Source: Sphingomonas sp. LT1P40 (lineage in GTDB: Bacteria > Pseudomonadota > Alphaproteobacteria > Sphingomonadales > Sphingomonadaceae). From it: a stretch of DNA of 64,000 nt. Below the pieces are notes generated by a model, which ran no database searches, was not told the origin of the DNA, and worked only from the letters and a program-made list of their open reading frames with translations. Below are positions 53,271-62,277 of the stretch, in pieces (within the stretch, counting starts at the first letter, position 1; each line of letters opens with the position of its first letter). The translations under genes and the position numbers were made by a program. Location: contig NZ_JAXOJT010000002.1 of NCBI RefSeq assembly GCF_036663835.1, forward strand, positions 124,001 through 188,000, read 5' to 3'.

Positions 53271-53975
53271 TCAGGCGGGTGTCGTCAACGCGAATTCGCC
53301 CGGCATTCGCGCCCGACCGCGGGTAAAGGCTGCCGCGCGCACCGCGCCGCGAAACGGGCTGACCTTGTTCATCCGCATCCCCACCGACGCACGACCCGGC
53401 TCCTGCGGCGTAAACGTCAGCGCCGCCTCCGCCTGCAGCGCCCCGTTGACGTAAGCGCGATAGGTCGTCCCGTCATAGCTTTGCGCGACATGATACCAGC
53501 GGCCCAGCGGAAACCGCTTTTCCGGCACGATCAGCGGCTGGCGATAGCCCGGCCCCAGAATGAACGTGTCGAGATACCATTCGTCCTGCTCCACCCGGAT
53601 CTCGAACAGCATCCGCTGCCCCGTGCGCGCGGTCGGGTCGGCCCCGTCGCCACTTTCCAGATGGAACCAGCGCTGCTCGAATGCCCCGCCATCGGGGCGG
53701 AACAGCGCCTCGAACGTGAATTGCGCCGCACCGGCCAGCGGATGCCGGTCGATGAAGATCACGTCCTTCGCACCGTCGAATGCGACCGCGCGGCCCAGCG
53801 GGCTGTCGATCAGCTTCGGCGCACCCTCGATCCGCGGCCGCAAGCCACCGATCCGCTCAAGCGAGTCGAAGGTCCAGATTTCGGTCGATGACGCGTCTCC
53901 GCGCCCCATCGGCACGCACGCCGCAACCGTCCCCGCCGCACCGATCAGCAATGTTCGCCGGTCGATCGGCTTCAT
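53271..53975 (-). CDS. LamG-like (concanavalin A fold) exported lipoprotein
   Basis: 234 residues with a Tat-type RRTLLIG motif and a lipobox (VAAC) at the N terminus. A LamG-like jelly roll follows: FTFEALFRPDG, RWYHVAQSYDGTTYRAYVNGA. Such domains bind carbohydrate or protein. ATG overlaps the M23 gene stop (ATGA), so the two are coupled, suggesting a cell-envelope role. Confidence 0.8.
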   Translation of the reverse strand: MKPIDRRTLLIGAAGTVAACVPMGRGDASSTEIWTFDSLERIGGLRPRIEGAPKLIDSPLGRAVAFDGAKDVIFIDRHPLAGAAQFTFEALFRPDGGAFEQRWFHLESGDGADPTARTGQRMLFEIRVEQDEWYLDTFILGPGYRQPLIVPEKRFPLGRWYHVAQSYDGTTYRAYVNGALQAEAALTFTPQEPGRASVGMRMNKVSPFRGAVRAAAFTRGRARMPGEFALTTPA

Positions 53976-55471
53976 TCCGCTTCGGTTTCGGCCGGCTTGC
54001 CGCGCGTGCCCCCAACCGGCACCGCCAGCAGCCGCGACAGCTTCGCCTTGAACTCGCGCAAATCGCTGCCGCCCAGCTGCTGGACGACCGAAAAGGATAC
54101 CGAACGCGGGTTGATCGCCACGCCGTTACGATACAGCTCATAATGCAGATGCGGGCCGGTCGAGATACCGGTCGACCCGACATAGCCGATCACCTGTCCG
54201 CGCGCGACGCGCTGGCCATTGCTCACCGCGATCCGGCTCATATGGCCATAGCCGGTGCCCATGCCGCCCGAATGGTTCAGCCGCACGAAATTGCCATAGC
54301 CGCCATTGCGCCCGGCAAAGGCGACATTGCCGTCATTGGCGGCGCGGATCGGCGCGCCGTAACCGGCGGCGATGTCGAGCCCTTTGTGCATCCGCGTGAA
54401 GCGCAGCACCGGATGACGACGCAGCCCAAAGCCCGAACTGATCCGGCCCGATGCCGGCATCGCCATCTGCCCCTTGCGTTCGCCGCTGCCGCTGCCGTCA
54501 TACCAGCTGACCCGACCGTCTTCCTCCCACCGCACCAGCTGCAACTTGCGCGACCCGCCGTTCAGTCCGGCATAGAGCAGGGTGCCCAGTTGCACCTCGC
54601 CGGTCGCGGCCTTGGCTTGCTCGACGATGATGTCGAACTGGCTGTCCGAACCGACATTGCCGATCGGCATGCGCGTGGCGACCGAACGGATATAGGCTTC
54701 GACCGCCTTGGCCGGAGCACCCGCCGCGCGCGCCGAGCGATACAGGCTGTCGCCCACCCGCCCGCGAATGCGTAAGGGGGTGTGGTCGATAGCAATCGGA
54801 ATTTCGTTGAGCGCCAGCGCATTGCCCGCGCGCACGAGTTCGAGGGAAAGATCGAAGCGCGCCCGGAACGCCATTTTCTCCAGCGGCCGCGGCTGCGACT
54901 TGTCGACACGGCGGCCCAGCGTCAGATCGATCTGCGTACCGGATTTGAGATCGTTCAGCGGCACGGCGGCGGCGATCAGGTCGGCGGCATAAGCAGCATC
55001 GGACTTGCCAACCCCGGATCGCACCAGCGCCGCCTGAAGGCTGCCGCCGCTCAGCGTAACGGTGTGCTGCAAGATCGGCCGTTCGGGCGTGTCGGTCAGA
55101 TTGGCGACCAGATTGGTCGCACCCAGTTTCGTGCCGGTCTTCGCGCCCATCGTCAGCGGCGCGATCGCCTGCGCGCGCGCGACATCGGCATCGCTGCCCT
55201 TCAGCGCGCCGGGCACGCTGCCATAGATCGGTCGCTCGAACCCCGGCGACAACAGCACCACGCCAGCGCACAGCACCGCACAGGTCGCGGCCCCGCGAAA
55301 CCATTCGCCGCTGCCGATACGCGAGCCCAGGTCGGGAATGGCCTCGAAATCGGGATAAAGTTCGCGGAACCGGTCGGCGAGGGTGCGTTTGCGAACGGCG
55401 AGCGAACGACCGAAGGAGAGCGCGGTGGTGCCACCCGCTTGCTCGAATCCATGATCGGTGCGCAGAAACAA
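53972..55471 (-). CDS. M23-family peptidoglycan endopeptidase
   Basis: 499 residues from TTG 55471 (MFLRTDHGF after conversion), which has GGGGGG nine bases ahead. A TTG ten codons further upstream is possible. It carries an N-terminal membrane helix (TCAVLCAGVVLLSP), a central domain, and a LytM/M23 domain with HKGLDIA and HLHYELYRNG (zinc ligands). It cleaves peptidoglycan cross-bridges in the periplasm. All four LytM ligands appear intact. Confidence 0.87.
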   Translation of the reverse strand: MFLRTDHGFEQAGGTTALSFGRSLAVRKRTLADRFRELYPDFEAIPDLGSRIGSGEWFRGAATCAVLCAGVVLLSPGFERPIYGSVPGALKGSDADVARAQAIAPLTMGAKTGTKLGATNLVANLTDTPERPILQHTVTLSGGSLQAALVRSGVGKSDAAYAADLIAAAVPLNDLKSGTQIDLTLGRRVDKSQPRPLEKMAFRARFDLSLELVRAGNALALNEIPIAIDHTPLRIRGRVGDSLYRSARAAGAPAKAVEAYIRSVATRMPIGNVGSDSQFDIIVEQAKAATGEVQLGTLLYAGLNGGSRKLQLVRWEEDGRVSWYDGSGSGERKGQMAMPASGRISSGFGLRRHPVLRFTRMHKGLDIAAGYGAPIRAANDGNVAFAGRNGGYGNFVRLNHSGGMGTGYGHMSRIAVSNGQRVARGQVIGYVGSTGISTGPHLHYELYRNGVAINPRSVSFSVVQQLGGSDLREFKAKLSRLLAVPVGGTRGKPAETEAE

Positions 55472-55695
55472 GGTGCGCCGCCCCCCAAAATCGCAATTCA
55501 ATGCCGACCCCCGGCACGGGTGGGATCGTTGTGGATGCGAGTCCCTAAAGTCAAATTAAGCAGCGGGTGGCAGGCGTCTCCTTGCGGCGAGTCGTGCGGG
55601 TGCGGAGACGGGACGTGAACTTAACCATCCCGCAGTGAAACAGGTCACGCAAACGCTTGCGTCGCGCCCGACTCGGCACGATCTTGTCCGGCGTA

Positions 55696-58170
55696 ATGAA
55701 TGGCTTCTCCAACGGTCCAGTCACTGCGGTGCTCGGCCCCACCAACACCGGCAAGACGCACCTCGCGATCGAGCGGCTGTGCGGCCATTCGAGCGGCATG
55801 ATCGGTTTCCCGCTGCGGCTGCTGGCGCGCGAAGTCTATGACCGTGTCGTCGCGATCAAGGGACCAAAGGAAGTCGCGTTGGTCACCGGCGAAGAACGCA
55901 TCATGCCCCCCGGCACGCGCTGGTTCCTGTGTACGGCGGAATCGATGCCGACCGATGCGGACGTGGGCTTCGTCGCGCTCGACGAGGGGCAACTGGGCGC
56001 GGACATGGAGCGCGGCCACATATTCACCGACCGCATCCTGCGCGCACGCGGTCGTGACGAGACGATGATCCTGGGTTCCAACTCGCTCCGCCCGGTCCTG
56101 CGCCAGCTGGTGCCGGAAGCCGAAATCATCTCGCGCCCGCGCTTCTCCACGCTCAGCTATGCGGGTGCGAAGAAACTGTCACGCCTGCCCAAACGCTCGG
56201 CGATCGTCGCCTTTTCGGCCGAGGAGGTCTACGCCGTCGCCGAGGCTTTGCGCCGCCTGCGCGGCGGCACCGCCGTCGTTATGGGGTCGCTTTCGCCGCG
56301 CACGCGCAACGCTCAGGTGGCGATGTTCCAGTCGGGCGAGGTCGATTATCTCGTCGCCACCGACGCGATCGGCATGGGCCTCAACCTCAATGTCGATCAT
56401 GTCGCCTTCGCATCGCTCAACAAGTTCGACGGCCGCCGCCAGCGCCGCCTGACCATCGCCGAAATGTCGCAGATCGCGGGCCGCGCCGGACGGCATCAGC
56501 GCGACGGCAGCTTCGGCGCGCTGAGCGAGGAAGGGCCGGGCGCATTCACCCCGGAAGAGATCGCGGCGATCGAGGGCCACCATATCCCCCGACTCGACCA
56601 CCTCTTCTGGCGCAACGGCGACCCCGATCATTCGACCATCGATGCGCTGATCGAGAGCCTCGAACAGAAACCCGATTCCTCCGTCCTGCGCGCAGCACCC
56701 GAAGCGCTCGACCTCGCGGTGCTCAAACGCCTGTCGGGGGAGGACTGGGTGCGTCAGCGCGTCCGCTCGCCCCGTGCCGTTGCCCGCCTCTGGTCCGCCT
56801 GTGGCCTCCCCGATTTCCGTAAGCTCGGCATCGACCCGCACACCCGCTTCGTCGCGCGCATCTTCGGCCATCTCAGCGAGGGGACCTTGCACTTGCCCCA
56901 CCAATGGTTCGCCGACGAGATCGCCCGGCTCGACCGCGTCGATGGCGATGTCGAGACGATTGCGGGCCGCATCGCCGCCGCCCGCAGCTGGGCCTATATC
57001 GCACAGCGCGCCGACTGGCTCGCCGAACCCGAACATTGGGCGGCACGCACACAGGCGCTGGAGGAGCGGCTGTCCGACGCGCTCCACGCCAGCCTGACCC
57101 AGCGCTTCGTCGACAAGCGCACCACCGTCCTGCTGCGGCGCATCGGTGCCGACGCATCCAACCTGCCAGTGACGGTTGCGGCCGATGGCGCGGTCAGCGT
57201 CGAGGATCATGTGCTGGGCCATCTGCGTGGCTTCCGCTTCGCGGTCGCGCCCGATGCCAAGGTCGCCGACAAGCGCATGCTGCTTGCCGCCGCCGAAAAG
57301 GGGCTGGCGAGCGAAATTCGCGCGCGCGGTGCTGCGCTCGCCGATGCGCCAGCCGCCGACCTCGCGCTTGCGGATGCCGCGATCATCTGGCGCGACCACC
57401 CGGTTGCGACGCTTGAGGCGACCGGCAACCCGGTGCGTCCGCGCATCCGCCTCGACAAGTCGCTCGACGTGCTCGATGCGAAAATCCGAGTGAACAGCCT
57501 CGCGCGGATCGAGCGCTGGTTCGCGGATCGCATCGCTGCCGACTTGCCCGATATCGCCACGCTCGACTCGCTCAGCCGCGATGCCGGTGCCAGCGGGCGC
57601 GTCCGCGCGCTTGCAGGATTGCTGGTCAAGGCGGGCGGGCTGCTGCCACGCCGCGCGGCGGGCAAGCTCGTCGAAACGCTGGAGCCGGACGAGCGCAAGC
57701 GCCTCCGCGCCGCCGGGCTCGTCATCGGCACGCTCGACATCTTCGCCCCCGGCCTGCTCAAGCCCCGCCCCGCCGCCGCCCGCCGCGCGTTGCTCGCACT
57801 CCCCGACACGCCGCGCGACGGCGCCACGGTCCTACCGCGCGATGCCCCCGGTGCCACGCTTGAACATGGATTTCGTCCGCTCGGCGCACAGGCCGTCCGC
57901 ATCGACCTGGTCGAGCGCGTCGCGCGCGCGGCGCATGACGCACGAAAGGGCCGCACGCCGTTCGCGCCCGACCCCGCACTCGCCACGTCGATCGGCCTGA
58001 CGACCGACACGCTCGCCAGACTGATGGCGCAGCTCGGCTTTCGCGGCGTCCGCGCGCCAACCGGACAGCCGCCGCGCTGGATGTGGCAAGGCCTGACCCC
58101 GCTGGCCAAGGCGAAGCCCGCCCCGCGCGACAATGCCTTTGCCGCGCTGGCCGAGCTGATCGATGAGTGA
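55696..58170 (+). CDS. SUV3-like ATP-dependent RNA/DNA helicase
   Basis: 824 residues. Walker A GPTNTGKTH at about residues 14-22, DEGQ (motif II) in VALDEGQLGA, motif V/VI VATDAIGMGLNL and QIAGRAGR. The C-terminal half is long and Ala/Arg-rich, as in mitochondrial SUV3, which degrades RNA with PNPase. The S4 gene starts inside its stop region. This helicase / S4 / fdxA / carD order is a known alphaproteobacterial arrangement. Confidence 0.88.
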   Translation: MNGFSNGPVTAVLGPTNTGKTHLAIERLCGHSSGMIGFPLRLLAREVYDRVVAIKGPKEVALVTGEERIMPPGTRWFLCTAESMPTDADVGFVALDEGQLGADMERGHIFTDRILRARGRDETMILGSNSLRPVLRQLVPEAEIISRPRFSTLSYAGAKKLSRLPKRSAIVAFSAEEVYAVAEALRRLRGGTAVVMGSLSPRTRNAQVAMFQSGEVDYLVATDAIGMGLNLNVDHVAFASLNKFDGRRQRRLTIAEMSQIAGRAGRHQRDGSFGALSEEGPGAFTPEEIAAIEGHHIPRLDHLFWRNGDPDHSTIDALIESLEQKPDSSVLRAAPEALDLAVLKRLSGEDWVRQRVRSPRAVARLWSACGLPDFRKLGIDPHTRFVARIFGHLSEGTLHLPHQWFADEIARLDRVDGDVETIAGRIAAARSWAYIAQRADWLAEPEHWAARTQALEERLSDALHASLTQRFVDKRTTVLLRRIGADASNLPVTVAADGAVSVEDHVLGHLRGFRFAVAPDAKVADKRMLLAAAEKGLASEIRARGAALADAPAADLALADAAIIWRDHPVATLEATGNPVRPRIRLDKSLDVLDAKIRVNSLARIERWFADRIAADLPDIATLDSLSRDAGASGRVRALAGLLVKAGGLLPRRAAGKLVETLEPDERKRLRAAGLVIGTLDIFAPGLLKPRPAAARRALLALPDTPRDGATVLPRDAPGATLEHGFRPLGAQAVRIDLVERVARAAHDARKGRTPFAPDPALATSIGLTTDTLARLMAQLGFRGVRAPTGQPPRWMWQGLTPLAKAKPAPRDNAFAALAELIDE

Positions 58171-58462
58171 GCCGGCCATGCGGCTCGACCGGTTCCTGTG
58201 GTGGTCGCGCATTTCGGCGTCGCGCAACTTCGCGCGCGCGCTGGCAGAGGGCGGCCATCTGCGCATCGACGGCCGCATCGTCGATCGTGCGCATGTGGCG
58301 GTGCGGCCCGGCAACATCCTCGCATTCCTGACACATGGCGGACAGGTTCGCGTCATCCGCATACAGGCATTGCCGCACCGGCGCGGTCCACCGGCTGAGG
58401 GAAGCGCCTGCTATACCGACCTTCGCGCAGGCACCCCGCCGCCTGAACCCGCTAAAGATTGA
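58163..58462 (+). CDS. S4-domain RNA-binding protein, HslR-like
   Basis: 99 residues with an S4 fold: MRLDRFLWWSRISASRNFARALAEGG and LRIDGRIVDRAHVAVRPG. HslR binds stalled 50S subunits carrying nascent chains; here the link to a helicase suggests RNA surveillance. ATG overlaps the helicase 3' end by eight bases. Confidence 0.9.
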   Translation: MSEPAMRLDRFLWWSRISASRNFARALAEGGHLRIDGRIVDRAHVAVRPGNILAFLTHGGQVRVIRIQALPHRRGPPAEGSACYTDLRAGTPPPEPAKD

Positions 58463-58565
58463 GAACGTATCGCAGAAAGAGCCTATTGATTGACGCGTTC
58501 GGTCGGCGGGCATAGCAGAAACGCAGAAATAGCCCGGACGGGCGCTTTTAGGGGCCAGACCTGCC

Positions 58566-58907
58566 ATGACCTACGTCGTCACCGACGCCTGCATCCGCTG
58601 CAAATATATGGACTGCGTCGAGGTCTGCCCGGTCGACTGCTTCTATGAGGGCGACAATATGCTCGTCATCAATCCCAGCGAGTGCATCGACTGCGGCGTG
58701 TGCGAGCCCGAATGCCCGGCCGAGGCGATCCTGCCCGACACCGAAAGCGGGCTGGAAAAATGGCTTGAGCTGAACAACAGCTTCTCCGCGCAATGGCCCA
58801 ACGTCACGCGCAAGGGCGACCAGACCCCGGCGGACGCCGATGAGCACAAGGGCGAAGAGGGCAAGTTCGACAAATATTTCTCGCCGGAGCCCGGTGCTGG
58901 CGACTGA
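58566..58907 (+). CDS. fdxA: 7Fe ferredoxin FdxA
   Basis: 113 residues. Cys9, Cys17 and Cys21 region ([17 protein letters not shown]) plus [12 protein letters not shown] give the 3Fe-4S and 4Fe-4S sets of FdxA. It is an electron carrier; charge-rich C-terminal tail. A 103-base gap with a weak hairpin (58532-58543) separates it from the S4 gene, so it may have its own promoter. Confidence 0.94.
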   Translation: MTYVVTDACIRCKYMDCVEVCPVDCFYEGDNMLVINPSECIDCGVCEPECPAEAILPDTESGLEKWLELNNSFSAQWPNVTRKGDQTPADADEHKGEEGKFDKYFSPEPGAGD

Positions 58908-58910
58908 TCC

Positions 58911-59789
58911 TCAGTCGCCCTTTTCGAGCGACCGTAACATTTCCTGCCATTTTGCGCGTAGCGCCGGGTCCGGCTCCTCGGTCGCAGCGATCCTGACCCA
59001 CCGCATCCATTCGGGAATCAGCGAACGATCCGCGATGGTCTCGCCGTCCGGCGCGATCCGCGCATAGATCGCGTTCGAGACATGGATCGCCGCGTCCGCG
59101 CGTCCGCCCTCATAGGCGACGCGCCACCAACGCTCGGCCTGTGCCGGGTCGCGCGGCGTGCCGTCGCCCTTCATGTGGATTTGCGCGAGCAGGAAGGCGG
59201 CATTGGCTTGCTTCCTCTCGGCTGCGGCAGTCAGCCATTTGCGCGCCTCCACGGGATCGCGGGCGATGCCTTTGCCCGTCAGCAGAAACCCGCCATAGTC
59301 GGTCTGCGCGTTCGCGTTACCCGCCTCCGCCGCCTCGCGGCACAGCGCCACGCCACGCGCGGCATCGACTGCGCCGCCGCGACCGGCGACCAGCATCGTG
59401 CCCAGCGCGCATTTCGCCTGCACCCAACCCTTGGCGGCGGCCGCCTGATAAAGCGTGCGGGCACGCACCATGTCCTGCGGGCGACCATTGCCAGTCTCGA
59501 AGCAGAGCGCCAGATTGTGCGTGGAATCTCCACGCAAGGCCGAACCGCGCTCATACCAGTCACAAGCCATAGGCAGATTTCTGGGGACGCCCAACGCGCC
59601 TTGCTGCGCCATTTCCCCCAAGGCCTGCGCTGCCGAAAGATCGCCACGATCCGCCAGCGCCGCCAGCCTTTTGGCGAGTTCGCCCGGTGCCAGCCGAGCA
59701 TGGTCGGCAATCAGCGTTTTGACTGCAGGTGAATAGCTTTGCGCGGCGGAATCTGCCTGAACGGCGAAAAACAGCAAAAGCGACAGCAT
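58911..59789 (-). CDS. Sel1-repeat (SLR) exported protein
   Basis: 292 residues from ATG 59789 (MLSLLLFF, a signal peptide with AAQ cleavage). Multiple Sel1-like repeats with A-x-x-x-L-G-x-M-x-x-x-G pattern (AQALGEMAQQGALG, AKCALGTMLVAGRG, ANAAFLLAQIHMKG). These form alpha-solenoids for protein binding. A TTG 36 bases upstream is a poorer start. It is inserted between fdxA and carD on the other strand. Confidence 0.82.
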   Translation of the reverse strand: MLSLLLFFAVQADSAAQSYSPAVKTLIADHARLAPGELAKRLAALADRGDLSAAQALGEMAQQGALGVPRNLPMACDWYERGSALRGDSTHNLALCFETGNGRPQDMVRARTLYQAAAAKGWVQAKCALGTMLVAGRGGAVDAARGVALCREAAEAGNANAQTDYGGFLLTGKGIARDPVEARKWLTAAAERKQANAAFLLAQIHMKGDGTPRDPAQAERWWRVAYEGGRADAAIHVSNAIYARIAPDGETIADRSLIPEWMRWVRIAATEEPDPALRAKWQEMLRSLEKGD

Positions 59790-60051
59790 CGTCCGCGTTA
59801 TGACGTGAAGCGGGTATCGGGACAATCGTAGAGATCGCGCCGCTCAAGTCACTGACATCACCGGATGACGGTGTTTCAAGGGTGGTAATTTTATTGCAAC
59901 TATGTTAAACAAGCGCACGGACGCGAGGATTCGTGACCTCGTACTGGAGACCGTAAAGCATTTGCCCCGATCGCGTCATCATCCCGGTAACCGCACCGGA
60001 CGAACGGCGCAATCCCCGTTGGGCATGGTTCATTAGAAAGGCTTCCCGCAC

Positions 60052-60585
60052 ATGGCTGTCAAGGCGCTGTCCTTCGATGTCGGCGATTATGTCGTTTACC
60101 CAAAGCACGGCGTTGGCCGTGTAATCGAACTCCAGAAATCGGAAATCGCGGGCATGCAGCTCGAGCTGTACGTGCTCCGTTTTGAAAAAGAGAAAATGAC
60201 GCTGCGCGTGCCCACCAACAAGGCCGAGAGCGTCGGCATGCGCAAGCTGTCGAGCGACAAGACGCTGCGCGAGGCGCTCGACACGCTGAAGGGCAAGCCC
60301 AAGGTCAAGCGCACCATGTGGTCGCGCCGTGCGCAGGAATATGAGGCGAAGATCAATTCGGGCGACCTGGTGTCGATCGCCGAAGTGGTCCGCGACCTGT
60401 TTCGCGCCGACGACCAGCCCGAACAGAGCTATTCCGAACGCCAGATCTTCGAGGCTGCGGCCAGCCGCCTCGCCCGCGAACTCGCCGCGATGGAAGAGAT
60501 CGACGAGAAGGCGGCGCTGGAAAAGCTGCTCGACATTCTGCGCGCTTCGGCGGCGATCTATAACAAGGACAAGGTTACCGCCTGA
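60052..60585 (+). CDS. carD: CarD-family RNA-polymerase-binding regulator
   Basis: 177 residues. CarD_CdnL N-terminal domain (FDVGDYVVYPKHGVGRVIEL) binds the polymerase beta subunit, followed by a helical C-terminal DNA-binding domain (TMWSRRAQEYEAKINSGDL). It stabilises open complexes at stable-RNA and housekeeping promoters. The 226-base upstream gap shows no other gene. Confidence 0.94.
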   Translation: MAVKALSFDVGDYVVYPKHGVGRVIELQKSEIAGMQLELYVLRFEKEKMTLRVPTNKAESVGMRKLSSDKTLREALDTLKGKPKVKRTMWSRRAQEYEAKINSGDLVSIAEVVRDLFRADDQPEQSYSERQIFEAAASRLARELAAMEEIDEKAALEKLLDILRASAAIYNKDKVTA

Positions 60586-60623
60586 TCGGTCGCATTGCCT
60601 GACGAATCCAATTTGATGAATGG

Positions 60624-60651
60624 GGGGCGGCCGGCAACGGCCGCCCCTTTT
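60624..60651 (+). terminator. Strong intrinsic terminator after carD
   Basis: Perfect 10-base stem GGGGCGGCCG / CGGCCGCCCC with a GCAA tetraloop (GNRA) followed by TTTT. Located 39 bases after the carD stop. Confidence 0.93.
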
Positions 60652-60710
60652 CGTTTGCGTGCCGCTGATCAAGAGTGTATTATCGTGACAACACACATGG
60701 GAGAGTCACG

Positions 60711-61430
60711 ATGAACCTCGCTCTGATTTTCGCCGCCGCACTGCCGCTTGCCGCGTGCAACTTCGCTAACGGGATGAGCGGCGATGTCGTCCAGCCCAGC
60801 GGCACCGGCGGCACCCGCAGTTTTCAGGTCACCGATTTCACCGGCGTGTCGCTGCGCGGCTCGGACGATGTCGAGGTGAAAACCGGCGCGACCTTCGCGG
60901 TCACCGCAGAGGGTGACAGTGCGCTGCTCGACAAGCTCGAAATCCGCAAGGACGGCAGCACATTGCGCATCGGTCGCAAGGACGGCGACTGGAAATGGGG
61001 CGGCAACAAGGGTGCAAAGATCACCGTCACCATGCCCAAATTGGCCAGCGCCAGCGTTGCCGGATCGGGCGACATGACGATCGACCGCGCCGAGGGCGAT
61101 TTCGACGGTTCCATCGCGGGTTCGGGCAATCTGACCGTCGCCGCGCTGAACGGCGGTAAGGCGACGCTGTCGATCGCCGGATCGGGCGATTTGCGCGTCG
61201 CGGGCCAGGCGACCGAAATAGGCGCTTCGATCGCGGGATCGGGCGACATCGACGCCGCCGCGCTCAAGGCGGCAAAGGGCGACATTTCGATCGCCGGGTC
61301 GGGCAACGTCCGCGCCCAGCTGACCGGTCAGGCCAGCGTGTCGATCGTCGGATCGGGCGATGTCGAGGTGACCGGCGGCGCCAAATGCTCGGTCAGCAAA
61401 ATGGGATCGGGCAGCGCACGGTGCAGCTGA
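60711..61430 (+). CDS. DUF2807 (head-GIN-like) lipoprotein
   Basis: 239 residues. Signal with lipobox LAAC, then a right-handed beta-helix-like body made of about seven SIAGSGDxxV-type repeats (VAGSGDMTID, IAGSGNLTVA, IAGSGDLRVA, IAGSGDIDAA, IAGSGNVRAQ). This is the DUF2807 or putative auto-transporter adhesin head fold. GGGAGA precedes the ATG. Function unknown, envelope-located. Confidence 0.86.
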   Translation: MNLALIFAAALPLAACNFANGMSGDVVQPSGTGGTRSFQVTDFTGVSLRGSDDVEVKTGATFAVTAEGDSALLDKLEIRKDGSTLRIGRKDGDWKWGGNKGAKITVTMPKLASASVAGSGDMTIDRAEGDFDGSIAGSGNLTVAALNGGKATLSIAGSGDLRVAGQATEIGASIAGSGDIDAAALKAAKGDISIAGSGNVRAQLTGQASVSIVGSGDVEVTGGAKCSVSKMGSGSARCS

Positions 61431-61469
61431 TCGCTTGATGACCCGGGGCAAGGGTGCGATGCGTCGAGC

Positions 61470-62165
61470 ATGCGCACCCTGATCCCCCTCGCCCTTCTCG
61501 TCCTCGGCGCTGCCCCCGCGCCACAGGCGAAGAATATCCTGCTCACCGGGTTCGAGCGCATCCGCATCGACGGCCCGTTTGTGGTGCGCGTGATCCCCGG
61601 CTCACCGTCCGCCATCGTCACCGGTGCGCGTGCCGCGATCGACCGGGTCAGCATCCGCAACCAAGGTGGCACCCTGGTCGTCGGCGCCGATCGCTCGACC
61701 TGGGAAGGCTGGCGCGAGCAAGACGGGGTGGCGACGATCACCATCGCCTCGCCCCGGCTGCGCGGTGCCAACATCAACGGCGGCGGCAAGCTCGACATCG
61801 ACAGCATGAGCGGCCAGCGCATCGACCTCGGCGTCAATGGCGCGGGGTCGCTGACCGTCGGCACGCTCAGCGCCGATCAGCTCGTCACAACATTGACCGG
61901 CACGGGCAACGTCAAGGTCAGCGGCGGCAGCGCGCGCAACGCCCGCTTCATGAACTATGGTGCCGGATCGATCGACGCGGGCGGGGTTTCGGTCAACGAC
62001 CTCACCGTTCATTCGCAAAGCGCCGGCGACAGCCGCTTCACCGCCCGCTTCACCGCCGCCGTCTCGACGCTCGGCACCGGCACGGTACGGATTGAGGGCA
62101 ACGCGACATGTCGTCTCGCCGGTCCGGGACCAGCGACCTGCGCGGGGAAAACGGAGCGGCGTTGA
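61470..62165 (+). CDS. DUF2807 exported protein (second)
   Basis: 231 residues with a signal peptide ending APAPQ and no lipobox. Same beta-helix fold (FERIRIDGPFVVRVIPG, NGAGSLTVGTLSA, TGTGNVKVSGG), but the repeats are more diverged than in the neighbour. The two genes form a tandem pair of a lipoprotein and a soluble periplasmic form. Confidence 0.83.
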   Translation: MRTLIPLALLVLGAAPAPQAKNILLTGFERIRIDGPFVVRVIPGSPSAIVTGARAAIDRVSIRNQGGTLVVGADRSTWEGWREQDGVATITIASPRLRGANINGGGKLDIDSMSGQRIDLGVNGAGSLTVGTLSADQLVTTLTGTGNVKVSGGSARNARFMNYGAGSIDAGGVSVNDLTVHSQSAGDSRFTARFTAAVSTLGTGTVRIEGNATCRLAGPGPATCAGKTERR

Positions 62166-62168
62166 GTG

Positions 62169-62254
62169 GTGCGGCACCGGCCCGCTCCCCCACCCGGCCA
62201 CCCATCCAGAATACCCTGTGGGTGGCCGGGTGGGGGAGCGGGCCGGTGCCGCAC
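62169..62254. repeat. Long perfect palindrome, REP-like element copy 2
   Basis: Two perfectly complementary 36-base arms (62169-62204 and 62219-62254) around a 14-base loop TCCAGAATACCCTG, just after the DUF2807 stop and before the convergent pdeM stop. The inner 24 bases of each arm are the same as in the copy at 30453-30544; the outer part differs yet pairs perfectly. In this place it can serve as a bidirectional terminator. Confidence 0.85.
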
Positions 62255-62277
62255 GGTTGAGCTATGCTGAACCCGAA

